Part shown: positions 15,993 through 25,023 of the stretch, piece by piece | How positions within the stretch are numbered: position 1 is the stretch's first letter | How the letters are laid out: each line of letters begins with the position of its first letter | NCBI GenBank assembly: GCA_937888365.1 | Contig: CALBFA010000073.1 | Span: forward strand, 48,682-112,681 | Direction of reading: 5' to 3' | Origin: an uncultured Fidelibacterota bacterium | GTDB lineage: Bacteria > Fidelibacterota > UBA8477 > JABMPR01 | DNA length: 64,000 nucleotides | The notes under the pieces: generated by a model | The model's input: the letters and a program-made list of their open reading frames with translations, nothing else | Told to the model about the DNA's origin: nothing | Database searches by the model: none | Translations under genes and position numbers: made by a program

Positions 15993-16892
15993 ATGTTAAA
16001 ATCATTATTAACTGAATATTTACATTTCTTGCGTATTGAACGGAATCTTAGCGAGAATACGCATACGGCCTACCAGTTTGATTTAATGCAATTTATTGAT
16101 TTTTTTGATGCTCAAGGCATCACCTCACCTCAAAAAATTAGAGAGAAAAATTTACGTGATTGGATTCATGAATTTTCGAAACACAATTATTCACCGTTGA
16201 CATTGTCGAGACATTTTTCAGCCTTAAAGGGTTTTTTTAAATATCTCGTTATGGAAGGATATATCACTATCGACCCGAGCAAAATTTTAGAGTCCCCTCG
16301 AATGGCAGCTCGCCTTCCAAAAATCCTATCAATTGAAGACATCGAAAAGCTCTTTTCGGTTATTCCTCTTGATAAACCTCGAGGCCTTAGAGATAGAGCA
16401 TTTTTTGAATTGCTTTATGCGACAGGTATGCGTGTTAGCGAAATATGTAATTTGACCATAGATAAAATCTTTTTTGATGATGCCTTAGTTCAAGTTATTG
16501 GTAAGGGGAATAAAGAGCGTATTGTTCCAATGGGAGAAGAATCGCAATATTGGTTAGGGAAATATTTAAATGAAGGACGAGAAAATTTAAAAAAAAGGCA
16601 CCTTACAAACGGAATTGTGTTTTTAAATAATAGAGGCTTGGGATTGCAGCGAAAAGGCGTTTGGTTTTTGCTAAAAAAATATGCACATCTCGCAGGTATC
16701 AAAAAACCGTTGAGTCCACATACTTTTCGCCACTCTTTTGCAACGCATCTTCTTGAAGGCGGAGCTGATTTAAGAGTTGTTCAGGAGCTTTTAGGGCATT
16801 CGGACCTTACAACAACTCAAATATATACACATTTAGATAATCGTTATTTATTTGAGGTTTTTCAATCTTTCCATCCTAGAGCGAGAAAATAG
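15993..16892 (+). CDS. xerD: Tyrosine recombinase XerC/XerD
   Basis: A 299-residue site-specific recombinase that would resolve chromosome dimers. The SAM-like DNA-binding domain occupies residues 1-90, with the typical LTEYLHFLRIERNLSENTHTAY beginning shared by XerD proteins (split here at 1-11 and 12-22). The catalytic domain contains the Arg of ATGMRVSEI, the Lys of GKGNKERIVP, the HTFRH box, the His of LLGHSDLTTT and the nucleophile Tyr of QIYTHL. All six catalytic residues are present and the length is standard. No integrase-type neighbours or attachment repeats are seen, so this is the housekeeping enzyme. XerC versus XerD cannot be decided safely. Confidence 0.88.
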   Translation: MLKSLLTEYLHFLRIERNLSENTHTAYQFDLMQFIDFFDAQGITSPQKIREKNLRDWIHEFSKHNYSPLTLSRHFSALKGFFKYLVMEGYITIDPSKILESPRMAARLPKILSIEDIEKLFSVIPLDKPRGLRDRAFFELLYATGMRVSEICNLTIDKIFFDDALVQVIGKGNKERIVPMGEESQYWLGKYLNEGRENLKKRHLTNGIVFLNNRGLGLQRKGVWFLLKKYAHLAGIKKPLSPHTFRHSFATHLLEGGADLRVVQELLGHSDLTTTQIYTHLDNRYLFEVFQSFHPRARK

Positions 16893-16952
16893 GTTTTGAA
16901 AAAGGTAAATAATTTTGTATTTGATCCCTAAACAAACAAGAGGAGGAATTAT

Positions 16953-17141
16953 ATGAAATGTAACGTAGGTGGTAGGGACAGATGGATCCGCATGATTTTG
17001 GGCATCGTTATCCTTGGGGTGGGATATTATATGCAGTCATGGTGGGGATTGGTCGGTTTAATCCCATTATTGACAGGAGCAACCAAACGTTGTTTAATAT
17101 ATTATCCTATGAAGGTTAGCACTGCTGAGACAGAGGAGTAA
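16953..17141 (+). CDS. Small DUF2892 (YgaP-type transmembrane) protein
   Basis: A 62-residue protein preceded by GAGGAGG. It matches the DUF2892 pattern: an N-terminal CNVGGRDRWIRMILG, two short hydrophobic segments (about 14-27 and 31-43) with a tryptophan-rich turn, and the closing TGATKRCLIYYP. In YgaP this module is the membrane part attached to a rhodanese; here it stands alone. Cys3 and Cys47 are the only cysteines. Its function is unknown. It is closed by the strong hairpin at 17152. Confidence 0.8.
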   Translation: MKCNVGGRDRWIRMILGIVILGVGYYMQSWWGLVGLIPLLTGATKRCLIYYPMKVSTAETEE

Positions 17142-17151
17142 TATCGACGTT

Positions 17152-17195
17152 TAATAGCAAAAGAGGTCAACAAAAGATGACCTCTTTTGCTATTA
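17152..17195 (+). terminator. Long perfect hairpin terminator after the DUF2892 gene
   Basis: An 18-bp perfect stem (17152-17169 with 17178-17195) encloses an 8-base loop. The right arm contains CTCTTTT and is followed by an AT-rich stretch. It starts 10 bases after the stop codon and would end transcription of the xer/DUF2892 region. Confidence 0.75.
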
Positions 17196-17256
17196 TAATT
17201 ATTCCTAGTATGACGTTAAAATATCAAAAAATGCATCATATTGCCTTCATGTTTTA

Positions 17257-17400
17257 ATGTCAAAACAAGCAAGCAAAAGCGTACAAGACCTGGCAACTGC
17301 TGCTAAGGAACTTGATTCAGAAGTAGATCGACTCGCAAATCACGAACTCAAAGAGATCCTGAAAGATGTAGGAGGTAAACGTGTCAGAACTAATAAGTGA
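17257..17400 (+). CDS. Possible 47-residue helical protein overlapping the HHE gene
   Basis: An ATG-started frame of 47 codons, rich in Lys, Glu, Asp and Leu with a heptad-like helical pattern (DLATAAKELDSEVDRLANHE). It overlaps the following GTG-started gene by 20 bases, and its last codons include the GGAGGT that serves as that gene's ribosome binding site, a layout of translational coupling. It has no obvious Shine-Dalgarno sequence of its own. It could be a leader peptide or small protein. I do not recognise it, and it may be a chance frame. Confidence 0.35.
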   Translation: MSKQASKSVQDLATAAKELDSEVDRLANHELKEILKDVGGKRVRTNK

Positions 17401-17782
17401 GCTCATTCATGAGCACGCATTATTATTATCAGCATTAGATAAAGCTGGAAATATTAGCCTATCAATCGAAGATAGGAAAAAAGAGTTTGATGCCATCAAA
17501 GAACTTTTGCTTTTACATATTCAAAATGAAGATAAAAATTTATACCCTGTTCTCAAGGAAGCGGCTAAAACGGATCCAACCATAAACCGCCTTCTCAATT
17601 CCTATTTCAATAGTATGTCAGAAATTTCTCAAATGGTGTTTGATTTTGTTGAAAAATATTCAAAAGAGAAATCAGATATGGCATATATCGCAGATTTTCA
17701 AGTCCTTTATTTAAAATTAAAATCGAGGATTAATAAAGAAGAGAATATCCTTTTCCCAAAATATGAAAGTCTTTTTTCGTAA
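17381..17782 (+). CDS. HHE/hemerythrin-like four-helix protein with a depleted ligand set
   Basis: A 133-residue protein with a GTG start 5 bases after GGAGGT. It shows the hemerythrin HHE layout: an N-terminal HEH (His10, His12), LLLHIQNEDKNLYP with His46 and Glu49, and the closing KEENILFPKYE. Such proteins bind a di-iron centre for O2, NO or iron handling. In the third helix and in the last motif the usual histidines are missing (SRINKEENILFP where HIxxEE is typical), so a full di-iron site is doubtful. The domain call is good; metal binding is uncertain. Confidence 0.75.
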   Translation: MSELISELIHEHALLLSALDKAGNISLSIEDRKKEFDAIKELLLLHIQNEDKNLYPVLKEAAKTDPTINRLLNSYFNSMSEISQMVFDFVEKYSKEKSDMAYIADFQVLYLKLKSRINKEENILFPKYESLFS

Positions 17783-17936
17783 AAACACTTAGCCCTACAT
17801 GTTTGGGCGATAATCATTCCAAAAATAGAAGTATATGAAATCATTAGGAACTAAAAGGCTCCCAAATCAGGACCTTTTTTTATGATGTCCCTATTATTCG
17901 ATTAGATTCTTTGCCTAATGACACAGGAGAACACAC

Positions 17937-18497
17937 ATGTCATCAATTAAGAATGATAATATGATTGTTATTAATTCGGATTTCTATTTAGATCAAGTCA
18001 ACGAAAATGACATCCCCAACTTAATAAAATACTTGAATGACGAGGAAACATATTCCAATTTGTTAGCTATCCCGCATCCATATACCAAAACAAGCGGTCT
18101 GTGGTGGGTGAATCATGTCGAGGAAATGCGCCTCATCTTTAATCGATTATATCAATGGACGATTAAAGACAATACCGGTCAATTAATTGGCGGCATTGGG
18201 CTCCTCAATAAATATGGCCCTGACAGCCATAAAGATGAGCTTGGGTATTGGTTGGCAAAACCCTATTGGGGAAATGGTGTGATGCCTATTGTCGTCAGAA
18301 AATTTGTGGAAGTTGGCTTTGAAAATTGGTCGCTATCTCGAATTGAAGCAACAACTTTTGAGTGCAATAAACCGTCTCAGCGTGTTCTCGAAAAAGTTGG
18401 TTTTAAACTGGAGGGTTGCTTAAGAGATTATCATTTAAAACAAAACCAACTTGTTAATGCATACATGTTTAGCCTTATAAAATCGGATACAGAATAA
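17937..18497 (+). CDS. GNAT-family N-acetyltransferase (RimJ/RimL-like)
   Basis: A 186-residue acetyltransferase of the RimJ/RimL type, preceded by ACAGGAG. Substrate-side residues lie N-terminal. The acetyl-CoA region includes the helix after LGYWLAKPYWGNGVM and the RIEATTFECNKPSQRVLEKVGF stretch (split here as RIEATTFECN and KPSQRVLEKVGF) that closes the fold. Members acetylate ribosomal-protein N-termini, amino sugars or small molecules; the substrate here is unknown. The stop is 2 bases before the TTG start of the next gene. Confidence 0.85.
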   Translation: MSSIKNDNMIVINSDFYLDQVNENDIPNLIKYLNDEETYSNLLAIPHPYTKTSGLWWVNHVEEMRLIFNRLYQWTIKDNTGQLIGGIGLLNKYGPDSHKDELGYWLAKPYWGNGVMPIVVRKFVEVGFENWSLSRIEATTFECNKPSQRVLEKVGFKLEGCLRDYHLKQNQLVNAYMFSLIKSDTE

Positions 18498-18499
18498 TA

Positions 18500-19585
18500 T
18501 TGAAATTTGTCACGATTGTGTTTTTACTCGTTATGAAAGCGACGGTATTCTCCTCTGAACCTACCATAGAGCAGATAATTGGCCGAAAACTTCTCATAAG
18601 TTTACCCGGTGTTAGTTTGTCAGATTCGACCCTAATCCTAGCCAAACAGTGGATAGACAAAGAACAAATTGGTGGAATCATTTTTTTCGAATACAATATT
18701 GAATCGAAAAATCAGATTCAATCATTGATTCGTAATCTAAAAAAGGATGCGCCTTTTTTACCCATATTTGCAGTGGATGAAGAAGGTGGATATGTAAAAA
18801 GGCTCAAGAAGAAAAAAGGATTTTTAAGTTTACCATCGGCTAAATGGATAGCACAAAATAAAAATGTAGAAGATTCACAAAAAATTTATTTTAAACACAG
18901 TCAAGAACTTCAATCACTTGGATTTAATGTGAATTTAGCCCCCGTTGTTGATTTAGACATCAATCCAAAATCTCCCGCAATAGGGAAAGCAAATCGCAGT
19001 TTTTCGAAAGATCCCAAAACCGTAATTAAATTTGCCAAAACAATGATTGATGCCATGGAAGCATCGGAAATCATCCCGACATTAAAGCATTTTCCAGGTC
19101 ACGGTTCGGCAGAAAATGATTCTCATTTAGGTCTAACAAACATTAGCGGTACTTGGACCCAAAAAGAACTGGCTCCCTTCGAATATTTTATAAAAAATGA
19201 GACGCCCATTATCATTCTTATCGGGCATTTATATCATGATCAAATTGATTCACTTTATCCCGCAACGATGAGTGCTAAAACGATTCAAGGACTCTTGCGC
19301 AATAAACTTGGATTCCATGGTGTTGTATTGTCGGATGACTTACAAATGGGGGCATTGACTGCGCAGTATTCGATTGAAGATATTGTGATTGAATCAATTA
19401 GAGCAGGGAACGATTTATTGCAATTCTCAGATCCTTTAAAGATTGATGAAAATTTCCCCCAATGGTTTTATACAACCGTCGCGAAAGCCATGGATGAAGG
19501 GATAATTGATAAGCATGAACTGGAAAAATCATTTTACCGCATTGATAAATTAACAGCAAAACCCTCAATAATATTTCTCAAGTAA
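18500..19585 (+). CDS. nagZ: Exported family 3 glycoside hydrolase (beta-N-acetylhexosaminidase, NagZ-like)
   Basis: A 361-residue GH3 enzyme with a TTG start and an N-terminal hydrophobic signal (residues 1-19). Diagnostic motifs are DEEGGYVKR, KHFPGHGSAENDSH (the His/Asp dyad loop typical of NagZ) and the nucleophile region LSDDLQMGAL. It would remove N-acetylglucosamine from peptidoglycan fragments. A signal peptide is unlike the cytoplasmic E. coli NagZ but common in other groups. The ATG at residue 12 would remove most of the signal, so I keep the TTG. GH3 identity is firm; the exact sugar is inferred. Confidence 0.85.
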   Translation: MKFVTIVFLLVMKATVFSSEPTIEQIIGRKLLISLPGVSLSDSTLILAKQWIDKEQIGGIIFFEYNIESKNQIQSLIRNLKKDAPFLPIFAVDEEGGYVKRLKKKKGFLSLPSAKWIAQNKNVEDSQKIYFKHSQELQSLGFNVNLAPVVDLDINPKSPAIGKANRSFSKDPKTVIKFAKTMIDAMEASEIIPTLKHFPGHGSAENDSHLGLTNISGTWTQKELAPFEYFIKNETPIIILIGHLYHDQIDSLYPATMSAKTIQGLLRNKLGFHGVVLSDDLQMGALTAQYSIEDIVIESIRAGNDLLQFSDPLKIDENFPQWFYTTVAKAMDEGIIDKHELEKSFYRIDKLTAKPSIIFLK

Positions 19586-19697
19586 AATGAATTCACGTCC
19601 CACTTATAAATGAATAGTTACTGTCCTTCATGAGCTTGATTTTTATATTTCTAACGAATGATGACAAAAACAAAGCAATAGCATAAAAGGATAGTTT

Positions 19698-20540
19698 ATG
19701 AAAATTGGACCCTATACTCTCAGCACAATAGTTACCAGTGAATTTGCATTGGATGGAGGAGCGATGTTTGGTGTCGTCCCCAAAACACTCTGGAATAAAG
19801 TTGCACCAGCGGATGCATTGAATCGTATCCCCATGGTGACACGCACCTTGTTGATTGAATCAGAGGATAGAAAAATTTTGGTTGATACGGGAAACGGCGA
19901 CAAATGGACCGAAAAATTCAAGAAGATTTATAATATTAATTGGGATAAATATAGTCTTCGTCAGGGACTCAAGAAAAAAGGCATCGAACCAGAAGACATT
20001 ACGGATGTGATTTGTACCCATTTACATTTTGACCATGCAGGTGGAAATACACACTATGAGAATGGTAAAATCGTAGCAACTTTTCCCAATGCAAAATACT
20101 GGGTGAGAGAAGCAAATTTGGTCTTAGCAAATTCTCCAACGGAGAAAGATCAAGCCAGTTATTTATCAGAAAACTGGGATGTCCTCGCCGAAAATGACAT
20201 GATTCACATTTTGAAAGATGATATTATTTTTATGCCAGGAATCAATTTTATTGTTGTTGACGGACACACAAGGGGTCAACAACTTCTACTGATTTCAGAC
20301 ACTTCGACGACACTTTTGTATGGGGGTGACCTTTTCCCAATGGCGCCGCACTTGTCTGTCCCATGGGTTATGGCCTATGATATTGATCCCTTACGAACCA
20401 TTCAGGAAAAGAAGATTGTCCTCCCAAAAGCGACACTAGAACAATGGATTATCTTTTACGAACATGACCCTTATATCGAGGCAAGTCGTGTAATCGAAAA
20501 CAAAAATGGTTTCTCGGCTGGCGAAACAATTGAGATGTAA
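19698..20540 (+). CDS. MBL-fold hydrolase, AHL-lactonase-like family
   Basis: A 280-residue metallo-beta-lactamase-fold enzyme with the zinc motif THLHFDHAGGN (HxHxDH), an upstream DTGNG loop, a later metal-binding DGHTRGQQ and the bridging aspartate in LYGGDLFP. The layout resembles the quorum-quenching lactonase/YtnP group. Genuine substrate is unknown; lactones, phosphotriesters and thioesters are all hydrolysed by relatives. The gene stands alone, with an AAGGA ribosome binding site before the ATG. No quorum-sensing synthase or receptor is present in the window. Confidence 0.85.
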   Translation: MKIGPYTLSTIVTSEFALDGGAMFGVVPKTLWNKVAPADALNRIPMVTRTLLIESEDRKILVDTGNGDKWTEKFKKIYNINWDKYSLRQGLKKKGIEPEDITDVICTHLHFDHAGGNTHYENGKIVATFPNAKYWVREANLVLANSPTEKDQASYLSENWDVLAENDMIHILKDDIIFMPGINFIVVDGHTRGQQLLLISDTSTTLLYGGDLFPMAPHLSVPWVMAYDIDPLRTIQEKKIVLPKATLEQWIIFYEHDPYIEASRVIENKNGFSAGETIEM

Positions 20541-20632
20541 AAATAATCCGCCATCGAATGACTCAATGTGTGAACCATTCGTAATAATCAACACAACTTT
20601 TTCCCTAAGATGAGATCTGAAAGAAGCTGCAA

Positions 20633-21580
20633 TTGTTAAGCAATACAACGTTACAGTCACTTGGTGCAAAATATGGAATTACGAAAGTTGGCGTGGCAAA
20701 AGCTGGCACGATTGGACATGGGGATTACTTAGATAATTGGCTTAAAAATGGTTTTCACGGAGAAATGTCATATTTGTCGAATTATGCCGAGATGCGGAAG
20801 GATGTTTCGAAATTATTGCCTGGAGCCCAATCGATTATTAGCTGTTATTTTAATTATTATCAAAACGACAATGCCGAAAATTCGCATCTTAAAGGCAAGA
20901 TTTCACGCTATGCTTGGGGGGAAGATTATCATTCTATTATCCGCGAAAAGCTCCAAACATTTGCCGACAAATTGCATGGAAGCGAGATAGCGTTGTTGAC
21001 GAGAAAAGAGCGACATAGAATATATAGAGTCTTTGTAGATTCAGGCCCCGTGGCGGAAAAATTGTGGGCTCAAAAAGCGGGGATCGGTTGGCAGGGGAAG
21101 CATACAAATATCATTACTAAAGAGCGAGGTAGCTGGGGATTTCTAGGGGAAATTATTACACGCAAAGTGTTTGATGTCTATGATGAACGTCATGGTGATT
21201 TTTGCGGTTCTTGCACCGCTTGTATGGATGCGTGTCCGACTCACGCGATATTCAAACCTTATGAACTGGACGCATCTAAATGTATTTCTTATGGGACTAT
21301 AGAGTTAGACCCTAAAATAGCCATGCCCGTTAAAATCGCTCAAAATCAGGGACAATGGCTTTTTGGATGCGATATTTGTCAGGATGTTTGTCCCTGGAAT
21401 CGGTTTCAAGTTGAGTCAGAAGAAACCCGCTTTCACGTTCTCCCGAATCTAAAAAAACCGTTACAACTTGAATCAATGACGCGTGACACTTTCGAAAATC
21501 AATTTCATAAATCGCTTTTATTACGACCTCATTTAGATGGATTAAAGCGCAATATTAAATCACGAGATTCGCATGTTTAG
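20633..21580 (+). CDS. queG: Epoxyqueuosine reductase QueG
   Basis: A 315-residue cobalamin- and iron-sulfur-dependent enzyme for the last step of queuosine tRNA modification. The motifs are VDSGPVAEK with the catalytic aspartate, GIGWQGKHTN, and two cluster sets (CGSCTACMDACP and the later CDICQDVCPWN). The start is TTG at 20633; no in-frame ATG gives the conserved N-terminus. It is slightly short at the C-terminus compared with HEAT-repeat-containing members, which is normal for the short class. It overlaps the DUF309 gene by 8 bases. Confidence 0.92.
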   Translation: MLSNTTLQSLGAKYGITKVGVAKAGTIGHGDYLDNWLKNGFHGEMSYLSNYAEMRKDVSKLLPGAQSIISCYFNYYQNDNAENSHLKGKISRYAWGEDYHSIIREKLQTFADKLHGSEIALLTRKERHRIYRVFVDSGPVAEKLWAQKAGIGWQGKHTNIITKERGSWGFLGEIITRKVFDVYDERHGDFCGSCTACMDACPTHAIFKPYELDASKCISYGTIELDPKIAMPVKIAQNQGQWLFGCDICQDVCPWNRFQVESEETRFHVLPNLKKPLQLESMTRDTFENQFHKSLLLRPHLDGLKRNIKSRDSHV

Positions 21581-21947
21581 CAAGGATGAGTTGCAGTTCC
21601 TCCATGAGGCGATTCTCCTTTTTAATGACGAAGCGTTTTATGAATGTCATGAGATTTTAGAAGAATTATGGGAAAAGCTTAAGGGCGAGGAAAAGCGGTG
21701 GATTCAAGGATTATTACAAATCTCAGTGGGTTTTTATCATTTACGCACTGACAATGAGAAGGGGTGTCGTAGCCAATTTACAAAGTCCCTTGATAAATTT
21801 TCACAGAATTCGCACCATCATATGCCGTTTCGCCTCGAAAGTATTTTGGATATAGTAAAAGGTATCGCAACGGGATTCATTATTTTCAATCCTAATTACA
21901 ATGCGCCTAAAATTAAATTTGACGAGAGAAGTAAGTACAGCATTTAA
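21573..21947 (+). CDS. DUF309 family protein
   Basis: A 124-residue, all-helical protein with the DUF309 signature: FYECHEILEELWEKLKGEEK followed by WIQGLLQISVGFYHL. The conserved His-Glu pair and tryptophan suggest a binding pocket, but no biochemical role is established for the family. It overlaps queG by 8 bases, so the two are co-translated. Confidence 0.85.
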   Translation: MFSKDELQFLHEAILLFNDEAFYECHEILEELWEKLKGEEKRWIQGLLQISVGFYHLRTDNEKGCRSQFTKSLDKFSQNSHHHMPFRLESILDIVKGIATGFIIFNPNYNAPKIKFDERSKYSI

Positions 21948-22010
21948 AAGGCTGAATTTAACAAAATTATAGACAAAAATTATCTTCGTGATTCATCATC
22001 AATATTGCGT

Positions 22011-22038
22011 TTGACAAGCTAAATGCCCCGTTTAGATT
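22011..22038 (+). promoter_or_regulatory. Candidate sigma-70 promoter of efp-accBC
   Basis: TTGACA at 22011-22016 and TAGATT at 22033-22038 are separated by 16 bases, with about 36 bases left to the efp start codon. The -35 box is exact and the -10 matches four of six bases. It lies in the gap following the DUF309 gene. Confidence 0.4.
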
Positions 22039-22074
22039 GCTGGACTGCAAAGAAAGAAAGGAAAATAATTTCTT

Positions 22075-22638
22075 ATGGCAACCACAGCAGATATACGGAA
22101 TAACTTAGTAATGGAATTTAATGGCGGATTGTGGAAAATAGTAGAATTTCTTCATGTAAAACCTGGAAAAGGAAACGCCTTTGTACGAACAAAACTAAAA
22201 AATATACCTAATGGAAAAGTTATCGATCACACATTTCGTTCCGGTGAAAAAATTGTTGATGTTAAACTAGATGCCCGTCAAATGACATATATGTATCACG
22301 ATGACAATCATTTCCATATGATGGATAGTGAAACTTTTGATCAATTATCGATAGACGCCATTTTATTTGAATCGGCTCGAGCATTTATGAAGGAAAATGA
22401 TGTGGTTAAAATGCTATTTCGCGAAGATTCCGCAGTCGATATAGAAGTTGACGCACATGTCATCTTAACAATTACTGATACTGATCCTGGTTTAAAAGGA
22501 GATACTGCAACGGGTGGTACGAAGCCTGCATTTTTAGAAACGGGTTTGAAAGTAATGGTACCATTGTTTTTGAATATTGGTGATAAAGTTAAAGTAGATA
22601 CTCGCTCAAGTGAATATCTAGAACGCGTAAGAGAGTAG
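22075..22638 (+). CDS. efp: Elongation factor P
   Basis: A 187-residue translation factor that relieves ribosome stalling at proline runs. The KOW-like domain carries the loop KPGKGNAFVR, whose second lysine is the usual site of post-translational modification. The C-terminal OB domain ends with the family's GDKVKVDTRSSEYLERV. An AAGGAAAA precedes the ATG. accB follows after 3 bases, a very common pairing. Confidence 0.96.
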   Translation: MATTADIRNNLVMEFNGGLWKIVEFLHVKPGKGNAFVRTKLKNIPNGKVIDHTFRSGEKIVDVKLDARQMTYMYHDDNHFHMMDSETFDQLSIDAILFESARAFMKENDVVKMLFREDSAVDIEVDAHVILTITDTDPGLKGDTATGGTKPAFLETGLKVMVPLFLNIGDKVKVDTRSSEYLERVRE

Positions 22639-22641
22639 AAA

Positions 22642-23118
22642 ATGAGCATAAATATTAAAGAAATCAGAGAACTTGTTCAAATATTACAAGATTCTTCAGT
22701 GAACGAAATAGAAATATCTAATTTCGGCAAAAAAGTTAAAGTTTCGAAATGCATGAATGGTGTCGTTGCGACATCTACTTTTCAAGCTCCTCAACAAATG
22801 ACTGCGGCTCCCGCTCCTGCAGTAAAATCTGCACCTACTCCTGAACCAGTGACGGGTGCAAAAGCTCCCGAAGAGGCTAAAGGAACAAAAATTAATTCGC
22901 CAATGGTGGGTACTTATTATAGCTCGCCGTCGCCAGAGGCTGAATCTTTCATTAAAGTAGGCGATCATGTGGTTGTAGGGCAAACACTATGTATTGTTGA
23001 AGCTATGAAAATCATGAACGAAATTGAATCTGAGGTTTCAGGTGTCGTAGTTGACATCCTCGTGGAGAATACGGATCCTGTTGAATACAACCAACCCTTG
23101 TTTATTGTAGAAACGTAG
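22642..23118 (+). CDS. accB: Biotin carboxyl carrier protein of acetyl-CoA carboxylase
   Basis: A 158-residue protein with an N-terminal segment (1-35), a Pro/Ala-rich flexible linker (about 50-80) and a C-terminal biotinyl domain (about 85-158). The biotinylation motif is VEAMKIMNE, with the lysine that receives biotin. It supplies carboxylated biotin for malonyl-CoA synthesis. It lies between efp and accC. Confidence 0.96.
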   Translation: MSINIKEIRELVQILQDSSVNEIEISNFGKKVKVSKCMNGVVATSTFQAPQQMTAAPAPAVKSAPTPEPVTGAKAPEEAKGTKINSPMVGTYYSSPSPEAESFIKVGDHVVVGQTLCIVEAMKIMNEIESEVSGVVVDILVENTDPVEYNQPLFIVET

Positions 23119-23231
23119 TCTCACTGCACTTAAATTATGAAAATGCAAAGAATACGGACGTTTCACCTTGTTCTTTCACCTGTTCATAATCCCACAACCC
23201 CAATAATTGCCTGTTGTAAAAGGAATTATAT

Positions 23232-24596
23232 ATGTTTAAAAAAATACTTATAGCAAATAGAGGTGAGATTGCGCTTCGAATCGTTCGAGCGTGTCAAGAA
23301 ATGGGTCTTCAATCCGTTGCAGTATATTCTGAAGCGGATGCGAATTCTCTTCATGTCAAATATGCTGATGAAGCTGTGTGTATTGGTCCCGCATCTTCTA
23401 CCAAAAGCTATCTTAATGTAAATTCGATTTTAGCTGCCGCCGAAATTACAAATGCCGACGCAATTCATCCTGGTTACGGATTTTTAGCCGAAAATGCTGC
23501 GTTTTCAGATATTTGCGCTGAACATGATATCGAATTTATCGGTCCAACAGGTGCTATTATTAATGCAATGGGCGACAAAGCTACCGCCAAGAAATCAATG
23601 AAAGAAGCTGGAGTGCCGGTGATACCAGGCTCCGAAGGTTTGTTGGCATCGCCTGAGCAAGCATTAGAACTCGCCGAAATAGCCGGATACCCCGTTATAC
23701 TCAAAGCCACTGCCGGTGGCGGCGGGCGAGGCATGCGTAAAGTCGATCGTCCCGAAGACTTGGTCTCGCTTTACAATATGGCCAGCTCTGAATCAGAAAG
23801 TGCATTCGGCAACGGTGCTCTTTATCTTGAGAAATATATTGTCCAACCACGTCATATTGAGATTCAATTAATCGCAGATTCATTTGGTAATGTTTATCAT
23901 TTAGGCGAACGAGAATGTTCTATTCAGAGACGTCATCAAAAACTATTAGAAGAGTCACCATCTGTTGCAGTATCACAAGAATTGCGCGAAAGAATGGGTC
24001 ACGCAGCGATTCTAGGTGCTAAAAAAGCTGGATATGTGGGTGCCGGAACAGTCGAATTCCTTTTGGATGCAAAGGGCGATTTCTATTTCATGGAAATGAA
24101 TACACGCATCCAAGTCGAACATCCTGTAACTGAATTTGTGACAGGAACAGACTTGATTAAACTACAGATTATGTCACATGCAGGCGAAAGATTACCGGAT
24201 TGGTTAGGAAATATTCGACTTCGAGGTCATTCCATTGAGTGTCGCATCAATGCCGAAAATCCAGCTAAAAACTTTATGCCATCTCCCGCACTTATTAATG
24301 AATTTCATGTCCCAGGTGGACCCGGCATTCGTGTTGATTCGCATATTTATTCTGGATTTCATATCGTACCACACTATGACAGCATGATTGCAAAGTTGAT
24401 TGTGCATGGTAGAGATAGATCCGAAGCTATTGCACGCATGAAACGTGCTTTGGAAGAATTTACGATTGAAGGACCCAAAACGACAATCCCATTCCATCTA
24501 CAACTCTTGGATGATCCAGATTTTGTAGCAGGAAATTTTGATACAAGTTTTTTAGAAACTTTTACATTTGATCCAGATAAAGCGCTATTACGGTAA
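23232..24596 (+). CDS. accC: Biotin carboxylase subunit of acetyl-CoA carboxylase
   Basis: A 454-residue ATP-grasp enzyme starting with [18 protein letters not shown]. It has the glycine-rich ATP loop [12 protein letters not shown], the [20 protein letters not shown] region (here [14 protein letters not shown]) and the catalytic stretch [15 protein letters not shown]. It carboxylates biotin on AccB. The 113-base gap after accB contains no gene. The C-terminal end is slightly shortened after residue 445, within normal variation. Confidence 0.96.
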   Translation: MFKKILIANRGEIALRIVRACQEMGLQSVAVYSEADANSLHVKYADEAVCIGPASSTKSYLNVNSILAAAEITNADAIHPGYGFLAENAAFSDICAEHDIEFIGPTGAIINAMGDKATAKKSMKEAGVPVIPGSEGLLASPEQALELAEIAGYPVILKATAGGGGRGMRKVDRPEDLVSLYNMASSESESAFGNGALYLEKYIVQPRHIEIQLIADSFGNVYHLGERECSIQRRHQKLLEESPSVAVSQELRERMGHAAILGAKKAGYVGAGTVEFLLDAKGDFYFMEMNTRIQVEHPVTEFVTGTDLIKLQIMSHAGERLPDWLGNIRLRGHSIECRINAENPAKNFMPSPALINEFHVPGGPGIRVDSHIYSGFHIVPHYDSMIAKLIVHGRDRSEAIARMKRALEEFTIEGPKTTIPFHLQLLDDPDFVAGNFDTSFLETFTFDPDKALLR

Positions 24597-24640
24597 GTTT
24601 TTTGCTTTGTAGCGACTAAAATATTGATAAGGAGAGGCTA

Positions 24641-25018
24641 ATGAACGTGCCAGAAAATTTAAAATATACTGAAGACCATGAATGGGTAAAAGTTGACGGC
24701 GATGAACTCATTATTGGTATTACTGATTACGCTCAAGGAGAATTGGGCGATGTTGTTTTTGTCGAAACACCTTTTGAAGGAGATACCTTTGAAAAAGGCG
24801 AAAGTGCTGGAACTATCGAGGCTGTTAAAACGGTTGCAGATGTCTTGATGCCTATTTCAGGTACTGTAACCGCCATCAATGACGCCTTGGAGGATACACC
24901 TGAGCTGCTCAATAAAGACGCTTTTGGTGAAGGTTGGATCATGAAAATTAGACCTGAGTCGATGGAAAGTGTCAATCATTTACTCGATGCAGAAACCTAT
25001 CAACGATTGATTTCATAG
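24641..25018 (+). CDS. gcvH: Glycine cleavage system H protein
   Basis: A 125-residue lipoyl carrier. It begins with the family pattern LKYTEDHEWVK and has the lipoylated lysine (Lys63) in GTIEAVKTVADV, where ESVKAxSD is more usual; the lysine itself is conserved. It shuttles the aminomethyl group between the P, T and L proteins. A GGAGAGG precedes the start, and gcvPA follows after 5 bases. Confidence 0.95.
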   Translation: MNVPENLKYTEDHEWVKVDGDELIIGITDYAQGELGDVVFVETPFEGDTFEKGESAGTIEAVKTVADVLMPISGTVTAINDALEDTPELLNKDAFGEGWIMKIRPESMESVNHLLDAETYQRLIS

Positions 25019-25023
25019 CAATA

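Noticed and set aside
15993..16892. Integrase of a mobile element
   Set aside because: The protein is of chromosomal XerC/D type and no attachment-site repeats or cargo genes are seen around it.
17796..17881. Terminator after the HHE gene
   Set aside because: The stems there (GCCC/GGGC and AAAAGG/CCTTTT) are short with long loops; too weak to support.
20436..20669. Minus-strand 77-codon frame between the MBL gene and queG
   Set aside because: No ribosome site or family signal, and it overlaps the ends of both real genes.
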